DNA of 64,000 bases, taken from contig NZ_JARIDH010000026.1 in the NCBI RefSeq assembly GCF_029267215.1, forward strand, positions 1-64,000, given 5' to 3'. This document shows positions 53,184 to 63,073 of the stretch, one piece after another. This DNA is from Clostridium sp. (lineage in GTDB: Bacteria; Bacillota; Clostridia; Clostridiales; Clostridiaceae). Every line of letters starts with the position of its first letter. Within the stretch, counting starts at the first letter, position 1. Below the pieces are notes generated by a model. That model saw only the letters and a list, made by a program, of their open reading frames with translations, was not told the origin of the DNA and made no database searches. A program made the position numbers and the translations under genes.

Positions 53184-53425
53184 ACTCCTAAGCTTTAAAC
53201 CTCCTTTCTAAAAGTAGTTCAAACATATTTATCTTTATTATTCCAAATTAGTCATCTTAATATTAAGTTATTTTTAAACAAAATCTAAAAAAACTATATT
53301 ATCTTTAATATAAAGAAGGTAAACTAAATAGAATAATGCTAAGTTATTAAACAAAAAACTATATTATCTTTAATATAGCTTTATGCTAATTACTAAAAAT
53401 AATATAGTCTTTTATATCTTTCTTA

Positions 53426-54370
53426 TTATTTTATACTTTTAAATTCAAATCCTTTGCTTTTTAAATAATCTATTATTCCTTGTAGAGCCTTAACTGTTTC
53501 TTCTTTTCCATATGTATCATGCATTAAAACTACAACACTATCTGCATTAGGGCCTAAAGCTTCCACACTTTTTTTAGTAAAATCTAAAAGTTCAGTTGCA
53601 TTCTTCTTTTTTCCTTCTGCATCTGCATTTAATGCATTCCAATCTATATTTTGTATTCCTAATTCAGTCATTTTATTTTTCATAGGAGTTCTTTCTTTCC
53701 AAGACCAATATCCACCTGGGAACCTAATCACTCTTGTTTTAAAATCATCCCCTAAAATTTCTTTCATTAATTTATCATTCTTATTAAGATCTGCCATTAT
53801 GTTATCTACATTCATTTTTCTATTTGGATAAAGATATTTATAATCATGACTAAAAGTATGATTTCCTATGGCATGTCCTTTTTCCACTATTTCTTTTAAT
53901 AGTTTCTTAGGTTCTTCTCCCATACTTAAAGATTTTCCAGTTACAAAGAATGTTCCTTTAATATTATTCTTATCTAATATATCTAAAACTTTTGGCGTAT
54001 TAGTTACTGATGGACCATCATCAAAAGTTAAATATGCAACTTTCTTTCCATCTTTTCTAACTGGATAATGTAATGTACCTTTTAAAAGCCCATTTGTATT
54101 ATCAGCTACCATCTTAGCATCATCTGCATTTTTATCCTCTTCAAAAGAAGGATATTTAATCCCATTCTCTTTTTCCTTACTAACCCCTTTTTTCTCTTCT
54201 ACTGAATCCTTCTTTTCTTCCTTATTATCATCCTCTGCTTTTTCATTTTTTGTAACCTCAACCTTTTCTGATGCTTGTACCGTTTTCTTATTAGATGAAC
54301 TACATCCAACAAAAGCTGTTAAACACAAACATGCACCAAAAAAAGCAACTAATTTAATATACTTTTTCAT
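53426..54370 (-). CDS. lipoprotein polysaccharide deacetylase (CE4)
   Basis: 314 residues. Signal peptide with lipobox ending FVGC (C23), then a Lys/Glu-rich linker (~24-80) that would cross the wall, then a NodB domain: motif 1 'TFDDGPS', motif 2 'HAIGNHTFSHD', motif 3 'RFPGGYWSW', motif 4 'DWNALNAD', motif 5 'VVLMHDTYGKEET'. All catalytic residues are present. Most likely removes acetyl groups from peptidoglycan GlcNAc or MurNAc, a known route to lysozyme resistance. GGAGGGGG precedes the ATG. Confidence 0.9.
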   Translation of the reverse strand: MKKYIKLVAFFGACLCLTAFVGCSSSNKKTVQASEKVEVTKNEKAEDDNKEEKKDSVEEKKGVSKEKENGIKYPSFEEDKNADDAKMVADNTNGLLKGTLHYPVRKDGKKVAYLTFDDGPSVTNTPKVLDILDKNNIKGTFFVTGKSLSMGEEPKKLLKEIVEKGHAIGNHTFSHDYKYLYPNRKMNVDNIMADLNKNDKLMKEILGDDFKTRVIRFPGGYWSWKERTPMKNKMTELGIQNIDWNALNADAEGKKKNATELLDFTKKSVEALGPNADSVVVLMHDTYGKEETVKALQGIIDYLKSKGFEFKSIK

Positions 54371-54483
54371 TGTTCCCCCTCCAATTTCATTTGTTCTTAC
54401 AAATCAATTTTACAAGAAGAAAAGGTGTAAAAAAAAACATTTTAGAAACAAAATTCTTAAAATTTAACTAAAATATAAAAACA

Positions 54484-54510
54484 AAAAGCTACTTAACTTA
54501 AGTAGCTTTT
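54484..54510 (-). terminator. terminator overlapping the stop of the 115-residue gene
   Basis: AAAAGCTACTT / AAGTAGCTTTT, 11-bp stem with a 5-nt loop; on the minus strand it is followed by TTTTTGTTTTT. The stop codon of the upstream gene is part of the first arm. Confidence 0.85.
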
Positions 54511-54856
54511 AAAGTGATGCCCATGCCATATAATAATCTTCTTCTTTTTCTTTGTTAAAATTAACTTTAATAATCTTATAAGAATGGTTGTTACAACAAC
54601 AACTCATTTTATTTCCATATTCATCATAAATTCCATTTTCATAATAATGTTTTAAAGAAATAAAATCATATCCTAAAGAATTTATTATTGCTTCTAAATT
54701 TTCTATATCTTTTCCACTTATATCAAGTTTTTTTATTATATCGCATTGACATTCCTCACATAAAGTCATGGCATATAGGTTTAGTTCATCATCAAATAAA
54801 ATAAATTCAACTGTACCAAGCTTTATAATTGAAGTTTTAAGTTCTTCCCTAAACAT
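54509..54856 (-). CDS. hypothetical cysteine-rich protein, 115 residues
   Basis: Not recognised. N-terminal half resembles the short beta-rich DUF1292-type fold ('VEFILFDDELNLYAMTLCEECQCD'). Cysteines form CxxCxC and a CCC-NNH cluster (GNKMSCCCNNHSYK), which could bind a metal. AAGGGGGAAAATATG is a strong start context. It is a single-gene unit between the deacetylase and a small membrane protein. Confidence 0.6.
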   Translation of the reverse strand: MFREELKTSIIKLGTVEFILFDDELNLYAMTLCEECQCDIIKKLDISGKDIENLEAIINSLGYDFISLKHYYENGIYDEYGNKMSCCCNNHSYKIIKVNFNKEKEEDYYMAWASL

Positions 54857-55046
54857 ATTTTCCCCCTTAAATATAAATACTATTGTTATATTTATATCCT
54901 TTAAGAAAAGATTTCATACATAATAAAATTATTTATTCTATTTCCTATTATACTCTCATGAAAACACTCAATCAAACTTAATTATGATTAATTTTAAACA
55001 TTATAATTACCTCTAAATTTAAACTTTAAAATAGATTTTTCTTATC

Positions 55047-55571
55047 TTATTCTTTTAAAACTTCTTTACCAATGTTTTTCTTAATTAATCCTACTGTCTT
55101 ATTCATTTCATATTGATCTCTACCACTTATTTTGTAGTCTTGTCCATTTTTCAAAGTTAAAGTAATTAAATAAACATAAGGATTTTCAGTTACTTCTATA
55201 CTTACATCACTAATTTCATCAAAACTAATCCTTTTTTCTGTACTTGTAAATAGGATCAAATCCTTATTTCTTATAATAATTGTATTCTTTATTTTTGTTT
55301 TTGTGGAATAAATAATTACTAATACTAAAAGAAGAATCGTTCCTAAACTTACAATATTCTTTGCAATTCCTCTCTCTGGATTTGCCATAATACCAACTAT
55401 TAAGTCAAAAGCTAAGCATATTAACATTAAATTTGATAACTTATCATATCCTAAACAAAAAACTGATGACTCTGAATTTTTCTTCTCTAAATTAATAGTT
55501 TTTAATACATGCTTTCTATATAAAATTAATCCAACTATTATTAATATTGAAAAAACCACTCTTAAAATCAA
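55047..55571 (-). CDS. membrane protein with PH-like C-terminal domain
   Basis: About 174 residues from a TTG at 55571 (AGAAGGGG 5 nt upstream); a TTG at 55592 would also fit. Hydrophobic segments at about 3-20, 42-62 and 75-95, then a soluble domain 'KNTIIIRNKDLILFTSTEKRISFDEISDVSIEVTENPYVYLITLTLKNGQDYKISG' with the layout of a small PH-like domain. Function unknown; other proteins of this design in the window are the YdbS/YdbT pair and the gene at 59903. Confidence 0.6.
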   Translation of the reverse strand: MILRVVFSILIIVGLILYRKHVLKTINLEKKNSESSVFCLGYDKLSNLMLICLAFDLIVGIMANPERGIAKNIVSLGTILLLVLVIIYSTKTKIKNTIIIRNKDLILFTSTEKRISFDEISDVSIEVTENPYVYLITLTLKNGQDYKISGRDQYEMNKTVGLIKKNIGKEVLKE

Positions 55572-55680
55572 AAATACCCCTTCTTCCCTCAAATTTACTT
55601 AGTAAACTAACTTATTTCCTTCATGATATCACCATTTACATTTTAATTCAATATTTACTTTTTTTATAAAATAATATAAT

Positions 55681-55717
55681 AAAAGACTGAATTTTAAATA
55701 TCATAACTCAGTCTTTT
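55681..55717 (-). terminator. terminator of the HAD phosphatase gene
   Basis: AAAAGACTGA / TCAGTCTTTT, 10-bp stem around a 17-nt loop, 10 bp after the stop codon, with (minus strand) TTATTATATTATTTT following. Confidence 0.75.
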
Positions 55718-55727
55718 ATATTATAGA

Positions 55728-56555
55728 TTATTTCAATCTCTCTACTAAAAACTTAACAACAGCATCCTCATTATTATTTCCTATAACCTTAGTTGAAATT
55801 AACTTTAACTCATCTTTAGCATTATCTAATGCATAGCATTCATCTGCCATCTCAAACATGGGTATATCATTTTCTCCATCACCAAAGGTTATAACCTTGT
55901 TATGTTCTATATAATCAGCTAAAAATTTTATACCATTGGCCTTTGATGCATTTTCGTTATATACATCTAAGAAAAAGGCTCCTTCATTATATATATCCTT
56001 ATAGCAATTTCCTGTTACTCCATCTACTTCTATTATCTTAGAAAATAATTCCTTTGCTATGTTTTCATCACTTTCAAAAAACACAAAATTTATAATTTGA
56101 TTTTCCTCTAAAAGATCTAAGTAGTTTTCTACTCTTTTAAATGTTTTTAATGGCTTATTACATCTATCTATGTAATACTTTTCCTCAAAATCATATGTAA
56201 AATTCTTATGATAAACCCATAAATGATCATCTTTTATTCCATATAAAAAAAATGTTTTTTTATAATCTTCTAATATTTCTATTACTTTTTTTACACTTTC
56301 CTTTTCTATTTCTTTTACATCTATATACCTATTGTTTTCAATGTCATAAATTACAACTCCATTCATAAGAATAACAGGAGTTTTTATATCTATTCCATTT
56401 AAAATATCAGAAACTGTAGCTGGACTTCTAGCTGTTGCAATTGCAAAGTTTACCCCAGTATTTATAAGCCTATTTAGTTCCTTCTTTGAATACTCTGATA
56501 TGATTTGATCTTTATTTAATAAAGTTCCATCTAAATCTGATACAAATAAATCCAT
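55728..56555 (-). CDS. HAD-superfamily phosphatase, Cof type
   Basis: 275 residues. Motif I 'LFVSDLDGTLLNKD' with nucleophile Asp, motif II 'FAIATARSPATV' (Thr/Ser), motif III Lys in 'ASKANGIKFLADY', motif IV 'TFGDGENDIPMFEMAD'. A type IIB cap lies between. The Cof subfamily dephosphorylates sugar phosphates, nucleotides and vitamin intermediates with broad specificity, so the substrate is not predicted. GAGGGGAAAATATG starts it. Confidence 0.88.
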   Translation of the reverse strand: MDLFVSDLDGTLLNKDQIISEYSKKELNRLINTGVNFAIATARSPATVSDILNGIDIKTPVILMNGVVIYDIENNRYIDVKEIEKESVKKVIEILEDYKKTFFLYGIKDDHLWVYHKNFTYDFEEKYYIDRCNKPLKTFKRVENYLDLLEENQIINFVFFESDENIAKELFSKIIEVDGVTGNCYKDIYNEGAFFLDVYNENASKANGIKFLADYIEHNKVITFGDGENDIPMFEMADECYALDNAKDELKLISTKVIGNNNEDAVVKFLVERLK

Positions 56556-56918
56556 ATTTTCCCCTCTTTTCTATATAAATTAAATATTATTTACCTTTTT
56601 AATTTAATATACACCATTAATACTTATTATTACAAATCTTTATCCAATATCTTAATATAATAAAAATTAGTTAATATTCTTTTTCAATAAAACTTATAGA
56701 AAGTTCACAATTCATAAAATCAATTTTAATTTGTAAATCTTTTTTAAAATTTAACTAGTATAATAAAAAGATTTAGTTAATAAACTAAAAACTCAATTCT
56801 ATTTTTAATTTTTACCCACTATTTTTAGAATTTTTCCACTTATACAGTAAATGTTTTCATGATAAATTTAATCCATATTATTTAAGCTAAAAGATTTTTA
56901 ACAAGGAGATTTACTATT
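56556..56918. other. intergenic promoter region of the GH85 gene
   Basis: 363 bp between divergent genes with no ORF of note. It holds a cre-like site at 56846-56860 and the ribosome site AAGGAGA at 56903-56909. The remainder is AT-rich (A/T tracts), typical of strong clostridial promoters. Confidence 0.4.
56846..56860 (+). promoter_or_regulatory. cre-like (CcpA) site upstream of GH85 gene
   Basis: AGTAAATGTTTTCAT matches the reverse form of the cre consensus at 14 of 15 positions (T in place of the central C). It lies about 60 bp before the start codon, so catabolite repression of this extracellular glycosidase is likely. Confidence 0.55.
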
Positions 56919-59711
56919 ATGAAGAGAAACAAAATTTTAGCCTTGACTTTAGTTAGTTCAATTGGTCTTGGTATGGTTGGATGTGGAACTAAAACTAGTG
57001 AAGCTACTTCAAATTCAACAAAATATAAAGTTACAGAAGAGGGCGTAGAATTTCTTATGCCAAACAATGTTCTCTCACCACACTGGTTCCCAGATGAATT
57101 ATTAAACTGGACTCCAGAAAATGATAAGAATTTAGATTTTAATAAAAGTGTTATTCCACTTAAGGATAAGGTTGAAAGAGAAAAATTAGAAACAGTAAAT
57201 GATACTCAAAATAAGGATATGAATGTTGTTGCCATATCAATAATGAATGGTAATACTAGTGGTAACCCATCTCGTGGTACTACTAAATTTGCATCAAACA
57301 CATTCTCTTATTGGCAGTATATAGATAAACTAGTTTACTGGGGAGGTTCTTCTGGAGAAGGTCTTATAGTTCCTCCATCACCAGATGTAATTGATTCAGC
57401 TCATACAAACGGAGTTCCTGTTTTAGGTACGGTATTTTTCCCAATGACAGCACACGGTGGAAAAATAGAATGGCTTAATACTTTCCTTACTAAAGATGGA
57501 AATGGAAACTTTCCTATAATAGATAAACTTATTAAAGTTGCTGAAGAAATTGGCTTTGATGGCTGGTTTATAAACCAAGAAACTGAAGGCACAGAGGATA
57601 CCCCTTTAACAGCTGAACACGCTACCTTAATGCAAGAATTCATAAAACAATTTAAAGATAAAGCCAAAGATAAGCTTGAAATTATGTGGTATGACTCAAT
57701 GACAAAGGATGGAGAAATGGATTGGCAAAATGGTCTTACTGAGAAAAATGATTTCTTCTTAGTTGATGGAGAAAAAAATAAAGTTTCAGATAGTATGTTC
57801 TTAAACTTCTGGTGGACAAATAAAAAGTTTGTTGAAAAAGAATTACTAAAAAATTCTAAAGTTCTTGCAGAAAATTTAGGAATCAACCCATATGATGTTT
57901 ATGCTGGCATAGATACTCAAGCTAATGGTACTAATACTCAAGTAAGATGGGATTTACTTGAAGAAAAAGCTAATAATACTTATACTTCTCTTGGATTATA
58001 TTGTCCAAGTTGGACTTTCTTCTCATCAGATTCACCTGAAACATTCCAAATGAAAGAAAGTTCATACTGGGTAAATGAACATGGAAATCCATCAATAAAA
58101 ACTGAGGCTACTGATACTAAGTGGAGAGGAATTTCTACTTATAAAACTGAAAACACAGTTATTAAATCACTTCCATTTAATACAAATTATAATATAGGTA
58201 ATGGATACAACTTCTTTATAGATGGAAAACTTGTTTCAAAACTTGACTGGAATAATAGAAGTATGGCTGATGTAATGCCAACTTATAGATGGATAATAGA
58301 AAATGAAGGTGAAAATAAATTAAAAGCTTCTTTAGATTTTTCTAATGCATACTATGGTGGTAACTCAATTAAGTTATTTGGAAATCTTAATAAAAATACA
58401 TCATCTACAATAAAATTATTTAGCAGTGAACTTCCTATAACTAAAAATACAAAGTTTGAAACCGCAGCTAGTGGATTAGATGGAACATCTCTTGACTTAG
58501 TTCTTCAATTTGAAGATGGAAAAACAGAGGTTATTAAAGCTGATAAAACTCTTACTAAAGATTGGCAAACTTTAAGTTATGATGTTTCTAAGTTTGACGG
58601 AAAAATTATTCAATCAATTGGATATAAAATTTCGTCTAAAGATGATGCGAAAAACACTGCTATTAACTTAGGTTCATTAGAAATATTTGATTCAAAAGCT
58701 AGTGTTAAAAAGGCTGATGTAACAAAAGTCAATGTTTTAGATACTATATTTGAAGATGATGATACTTTAGCTGGTGTTAAACTTTCATGGGAAGCTTCAA
58801 GTACAGAGGACTTAAGTCACTATGAAATATTTAGAATAAATCCAGATAAAACTAAATCATTCTTAGGTGCTACTCCTTCAAAAAATTTCTTCATAAACTC
58901 TCTTCAAAGAGATGAATCTTCTAATGTAACAAATATAGAAGTTGTTGGTGTAAATAATAAGGGAGAAAGAGGAAAATCTGCTACATCAAGTTTTGAATGG
59001 CCAGACAATAATATTCCAAAGGCTAATTTTAGTGCCTCAAAAACTCTTGTTGCCCCAGGAGAAGAAATAAAGTTTGAAAGTCTATGTTCAAAGGTTACAG
59101 AGTCAGTTGAGTGGACATTTGAAGGAGCTTCAACTACTTCAAGTACAGAAAATTCACCAACTATAAAATATGAAACTCCTGGAACTTATGATGTTAAGAT
59201 AGTTGCTAAAAATAATCATGCTAAAACTGAATTCATATTAGAAGACTTCATAACTGTTTCTGATAAAATAACTGATGGACTTTCAAATTTAAGTCTTAAT
59301 GCAAAAACTGAAGCTTCATCTTTTGTAAATACTAATGAAGCTGATAAATTCGCTGTTGATGGAAAATCTGATACTAAGTGGTGTGCAACTGGAAAGGCTC
59401 CTCATACCTTAACAATTGATTTAGGTGATATTAACACAGTAAGTGGAGTAAAAGTACTTCATGCTGAAGCTGGAGGAGAAAATCCTGGTATGAATACAGA
59501 AGACTTTTCATTTGAATATAGCCTTGATGGAGAAAATTTTGAACCACTTGCAAAAATAGAAGGAAATAACTTAGGAGAATCAACTCACTCTTTCAAAGCT
59601 ACAGAGGCTAGATATATAAGACTTAATGTAAATAAACCAACTCAAGGCTCAGACTCTGCTGCAAGAATATACGAAGTTGAAGTTTTAGGAGTAAAAGGAA
59701 GCCTAAAATAA
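56919..59711 (+). CDS. GH85 endo-beta-N-acetylglucosaminidase lipoprotein
   Basis: 930 residues. Signal peptide and lipobox ending MVGC (C22). GH85 catalytic barrel at ~45-400 with 'FSYWQYIDKLVYWGGSSGEGLIVPPSPDVIDSAH', 'GTVFFP' and the catalytic pair N219/E221 in 'GFDGWFINQETEG'. Then a beta-sandwich (~440-595), a fibronectin-like region ('ITKVNVLDTIFEDDDTLAGVKLSWEAS'-like), a PKD-like domain ('SVEWTFEGAS...YETPGTYDVKIVAKN') and a C-terminal F5/8-type C carbohydrate-binding domain (~795-925, CBM32). Cleaves the chitobiose core of N-glycans on host glycoproteins at the cell surface. AAGGAGATTT precedes the ATG; a cre-like site lies upstream. Confidence 0.93.
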   Translation: MKRNKILALTLVSSIGLGMVGCGTKTSEATSNSTKYKVTEEGVEFLMPNNVLSPHWFPDELLNWTPENDKNLDFNKSVIPLKDKVEREKLETVNDTQNKDMNVVAISIMNGNTSGNPSRGTTKFASNTFSYWQYIDKLVYWGGSSGEGLIVPPSPDVIDSAHTNGVPVLGTVFFPMTAHGGKIEWLNTFLTKDGNGNFPIIDKLIKVAEEIGFDGWFINQETEGTEDTPLTAEHATLMQEFIKQFKDKAKDKLEIMWYDSMTKDGEMDWQNGLTEKNDFFLVDGEKNKVSDSMFLNFWWTNKKFVEKELLKNSKVLAENLGINPYDVYAGIDTQANGTNTQVRWDLLEEKANNTYTSLGLYCPSWTFFSSDSPETFQMKESSYWVNEHGNPSIKTEATDTKWRGISTYKTENTVIKSLPFNTNYNIGNGYNFFIDGKLVSKLDWNNRSMADVMPTYRWIIENEGENKLKASLDFSNAYYGGNSIKLFGNLNKNTSSTIKLFSSELPITKNTKFETAASGLDGTSLDLVLQFEDGKTEVIKADKTLTKDWQTLSYDVSKFDGKIIQSIGYKISSKDDAKNTAINLGSLEIFDSKASVKKADVTKVNVLDTIFEDDDTLAGVKLSWEASSTEDLSHYEIFRINPDKTKSFLGATPSKNFFINSLQRDESSNVTNIEVVGVNNKGERGKSATSSFEWPDNNIPKANFSASKTLVAPGEEIKFESLCSKVTESVEWTFEGASTTSSTENSPTIKYETPGTYDVKIVAKNNHAKTEFILEDFITVSDKITDGLSNLSLNAKTEASSFVNTNEADKFAVDGKSDTKWCATGKAPHTLTIDLGDINTVSGVKVLHAEAGGENPGMNTEDFSFEYSLDGENFEPLAKIEGNNLGESTHSFKATEARYIRLNVNKPTQGSDSAARIYEVEVLGVKGSLK

Positions 59712-59815
59712 TATTTTAATTTAAATAAAAACAGTAGAATATTATTAAGACTATGATTTTATTTTACTTAATCTATAAATTTCAAATGAATTTTATTAAT
59801 TGTTAATCTAAATAT

Positions 59816-59848
59816 AAAAGGACAAGTTTCTCTAATACTTGTCCTTTT
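59816..59848. terminator. terminator of the GH85 gene
   Basis: AAAAGGACAAGT / ACTTGTCCTTTT, 12-bp stem with a 9-nt loop and T-tract, 105 bp after the GH85 stop; it also faces the convergent gene that ends at 59903. Confidence 0.88.
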
Positions 59849-59902
59849 TGTATTTATAAAAATATAACTAAAATCTTTAAATTCATACTTTTCTTATAAA
59901 AT

Positions 59903-60466
59903 CTAATCCTCTTCAAAAATTTTAACTACAATTGCACTTTTATTATTTTCATTTATTAAATCACATAATTCTCTATAGAAAATTTCTGTTCCAACTTCCA
60001 TATTTACTTGAAATAATAAATTTTTTTCAGAATCTAGTTTTAAGTAAATTACTTTTTTTTCTTTATTCTCCTCTGAAATGTTAGAACTATTTAAAAGCCC
60101 TTTTTCCTTTGCTTCTTCTAATGTTAAACATCTACATTCCTTTACATGCTTAAATAAAACTTCCTTCTTCTCCTCTAATATCTCAAAAATAATTCTATCT
60201 CTAAATAACAATAAGTATGCGTAATAATCAGTATTTTTATTTATAAATCCTGAATATATGGTAGAACCATATGGATCAATAAAATCGAGACCTTTTCTCT
60301 TATACTCTTCTCTCATACTTTCTAGCTCTTCACGTAACTTTTTTGTTTTTTTAGATGATATTTTAAAAATTACACATAAAACAAGTAAAATTATTGCTAG
60401 TAATATCACTGTTTGTTCTCCTGACAATGAAAATCCTCTTGATGAATATATTAAAAGTAACTTCAT
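59903..60466 (-). CDS. single-span membrane protein, unknown function
   Basis: 187 residues. One strong helix (about 18-38), then a charged helix (KKTKKLREELESMREEYKR) and a soluble domain 'YAYLLLFRDRIIFEILEEKKEVLFKHVKECRCLTLEEAKEKG' resembling a small PH-like fold. The first 15 residues are polar, so the N-terminus is probably outside. GGAGAAAGAGTTAATG is its start. No relatives recognised. Confidence 0.6.
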   Translation of the reverse strand: MKLLLIYSSRGFSLSGEQTVILLAIILLVLCVIFKISSKKTKKLREELESMREEYKRKGLDFIDPYGSTIYSGFINKNTDYYAYLLLFRDRIIFEILEEKKEVLFKHVKECRCLTLEEAKEKGLLNSSNISEENKEKKVIYLKLDSEKNLLFQVNMEVGTEIFYRELCDLINENNKSAIVVKIFEED

Positions 60467-60615
60467 TAACTCTTTCTCCTCCTAAGTTGTCTTAAATAAT
60501 CTATTAATAATTTTGAATTCACTATTTATCAAGTGTATTAATAAATTCAAACAATTTATTTTATAAAATATTATAACTAAAATAATATTTTAAATCTATA
60601 AATATTACACATACT

Positions 60616-61173
60616 TTAGTTATTATTTTCCTGATTATTAATATTATTCTTTATTTTCTCCTCTAAAATTCCAATTTCAGGACTATTACTATCAACATTT
60701 CTAATTTTTGTTAATAAATAATTTGCATACTCTACGTTTCCCTGACTTAAAACTTGATTAGCTTGTTCAACATATGCATCTATAATTTTCTTTTTACAAT
60801 TCTTTATTTCTTCTTTACTTATACGACTTAAATTTTCTGCTTTTGGACTTATTTCTTCAAAAACGTTTATAGCCTCATAATAATTTTGCATTTTTTCAAG
60901 TTCAATTGCTCTATCAAATATTTGATTTTGCTCCTGATCAAACTGTATTTCATCAAGCATTATATATATTTCTTTGTCTTTGGAATTAATATTTTTAGCT
61001 TTTTCTAGAAGCATTTCTGCAATCTTATACTCTTTATTATTAATTGCCTTATTTGCATTTTCTATATATTTATTAAACCTCTCGTCTTTTAAATTAATAT
61101 AATGCCTCCAAATCATAACTCCCAAAACTGCTATAATTCCTATTGTAATTAAACATTTTATAACTTTTCTCAT
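60616..61173 (-). CDS. membrane-anchored TPR-like protein
   Basis: 185 residues. N-terminal anchor helix (about 8-24) followed by repeated helix pairs: 'RFNKYIENANKAINNKEYKIAEMLLEKAKNINSKD', 'FDRAIELEKMQNYYEAINVFEEISP' and 'YVEQANQVLSQGNVEYANYLLTKIRNVD', with the A-x-x-x-L/Y spacing of TPR units. It would present a short TPR scaffold outside the cell. GGAGATGATAAATTATG is the start. No partner is evident. Confidence 0.65.
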   Translation of the reverse strand: MRKVIKCLITIGIIAVLGVMIWRHYINLKDERFNKYIENANKAINNKEYKIAEMLLEKAKNINSKDKEIYIMLDEIQFDQEQNQIFDRAIELEKMQNYYEAINVFEEISPKAENLSRISKEEIKNCKKKIIDAYVEQANQVLSQGNVEYANYLLTKIRNVDSNSPEIGILEEKIKNNINNQENNN

Positions 61174-61413
61174 AATTTATCATCTCCAAAAGTGACAACT
61201 TAACCCTTCGTGTGCTAACTAATTTTTTAATAATATAAAAATTAGTTTCTTAAATATATTATTAATACTAAATTTAATCAAAATACTAAAAAAATATTTC
61301 CTTATATAAAGTATAACATATTGTAAACGTTAAACAAAGACCTACTTAAATACGTCCCCTATACCTAATAAAAACTATTTATGTATAAATATTCTATATT
61401 TTTATATTATAAA

Positions 61414-61445
61414 AAGGCTATACCAATAAATTTTTGTATAGCCTT
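61414..61445 (-). terminator. terminator of the cysteine desulfidase gene
   Basis: AAGGCTATAC / GTATAGCCTT, 10-bp stem with a 12-nt loop; on the minus strand it is followed by TTTTTATAATAT. It starts 12 bp past the stop. Confidence 0.88.
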
Positions 61446-61456
61446 AAATATTTATT

Positions 61457-62749
61457 TTACTTACTATTATTTTTCTTCTTTTTTTCTAACATTATGTTAA
61501 GAATTGTATCGTCTACATTTTTAAACCCATTTTGAATTAAAGTTTCTATGCTCTCTATAGTTTTTTCTACATCTTGTGAAATTATTCCATCATTCGAAGT
61601 TGCTGATATTCCATTTATAGCAAGATTTGCACATTGTATTGCGGCATTTGTTCCTGTTGCTATTTTTAATGCACAAGTTTCCTTAGCACCATCACATATC
61701 ATTCCTGACAAATCTGAAATCATATTATTTATACAATAATTTATATTTTCTAAATTTCCTCCAAGTAAATATGTTATACCACAAGAAGCACCTGTCGCCC
61801 CTGCAATTCCAGCACCACATAAAGGAGATAATCTTCCCATATGTTTTTTTATTCTAATTGTAACTAGATTACTTAAAACTAAAGCTCTTGCTAAATCTTC
61901 ATTGTTTTTTCCTAAAAGTTTTGAAGTTGATGAAACTGGTATTGAGCAAGCTATTCCTTGATTACCACTTCCAGCAGTTGTCATTATAGGCATTGGACAA
62001 CCATCCATTCTTGCATCTGAAGCCGCAGCAGAGGCTGCTATTATTTTATTTGAAGCATCATTAGAAAAAAGGTTAAAAGTTCCTTTTTGAAGAATCTTAC
62101 TTCCAACCTGAAGTCCATAATCATTTTTTAATCCCTCTTCTGAAACTTTCTCATTCATTCTAGCACTTTCTAATATAAATTCTATCTCACTAAAATCAAT
62201 ATTCTTAGCAAACTCATATATATCCTTTATTCTAAAAAGCTTATAATCATCTTCAACCTCATCACAGCATTTACCACAATTATTATCACAAATAACCTCT
62301 TCATTCTTCTTTATTAATGTAACATTTGTGTGAGTATCTTCAATTATTACTTTACATTTATCTTTTCCATCACTAACTTCAACTTCTATATAAAGAGGTT
62401 TATCTATGTCTTTTTGATTTATGTTTATAATATTATTACTTACAATTTCTTTTGCTTTTTTAAGTTCTTCTTTTGTAAAATTTGATAGTATAGTTAGCTT
62501 TTTATAAGATTTTTGAATTGAGATCCCTAAGGCTGCTGCTATTTCTATTCCAACTCCACCAGTGCCTGGTATTCCAACTCCCATTGCATTTTTTATTACA
62601 TTTTTACTTAAATAAATATTTACTTCCTTTATTTCTCCATTTACATGTTCTGACGATAAGGATGTTGCATAAGCTATTGCTATTGGTTCTGTACATCCTT
62701 CTGATGGTACTACTTCTTTTTTCAATGTTTTTAAATATAATTCTCTCAC
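61457..62749 (-). CDS. cyuA: L-cysteine desulfidase / L-serine dehydratase-like protein (UPF0597, CyuA type)
   Basis: 430 residues. Family features: N-terminal '[15 protein letters not shown]', '[19 protein letters not shown]', '[16 protein letters not shown]', '[22 protein letters not shown]' and '[24 protein letters not shown]'. The conserved cysteines (EGCTEP, LCG, SCG, CDG/TCA regions) would hold an iron-sulfur cluster. CyuA degrades cysteine to pyruvate, ammonia and sulfide. A lineage insert '[15 protein letters not shown]' adds four more Cys. Start is GTG with AAGGTGAG before it. An unusual palindrome overlaps its promoter. Confidence 0.9.
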   Translation of the reverse strand: MRELYLKTLKKEVVPSEGCTEPIAIAYATSLSSEHVNGEIKEVNIYLSKNVIKNAMGVGIPGTGGVGIEIAAALGISIQKSYKKLTILSNFTKEELKKAKEIVSNNIININQKDIDKPLYIEVEVSDGKDKCKVIIEDTHTNVTLIKKNEEVICDNNCGKCCDEVEDDYKLFRIKDIYEFAKNIDFSEIEFILESARMNEKVSEEGLKNDYGLQVGSKILQKGTFNLFSNDASNKIIAASAAASDARMDGCPMPIMTTAGSGNQGIACSIPVSSTSKLLGKNNEDLARALVLSNLVTIRIKKHMGRLSPLCGAGIAGATGASCGITYLLGGNLENINYCINNMISDLSGMICDGAKETCALKIATGTNAAIQCANLAINGISATSNDGIISQDVEKTIESIETLIQNGFKNVDDTILNIMLEKKKKNNSK

Positions 62750-62867
62750 ATTCTCACCTTCTATATCTTAGTAAATAATATTTCTATACCATTTTAAACT
62801 ATGTAATAATTTGTTAAATAATTATAAATAAAATTATTTGACTCCTATTACTTTTAAATCTACTTTA

Positions 62868-62909
62868 ATTATATCATTTAAAACTATTCTTGTAATCAAT
62901 TACAAGAAT
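62868..62909 (-). promoter_or_regulatory. cyuA promoter with 24-bp palindrome over the -35
   Basis: On the minus strand TTACAA (62890-62895), 16-nt spacer, TATAAT (62868-62873). The palindrome has 11-bp perfect arms ATTCTTGTAAT (62886-62896) and ATTACAAGAAT (62899-62909), so a bound protein would block the -35. The regulator is unknown. The flanking 62750-63073 holds no other gene. Confidence 0.65.
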
Positions 62910-63073
62910 TATATATTATAATTTACACATTAATTAAAAATGAAAAATAACAACTAATCAAGATAATAAACTGTGAAAACTTTCAATAACTTTTATAAAT
63001 TTTATAAGTTCAATAAACCCTTTAAAAGTTTATCTATTTGGATTTAAAGCTGCTTAAAACAGCCTTAAATCTA

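Noticed and set aside
57401-57886. Minus-strand open frame of 161 residues
   Set aside because: Lies fully inside the GH85 catalytic domain on the opposite strand, with no ribosome site; an antisense shadow.
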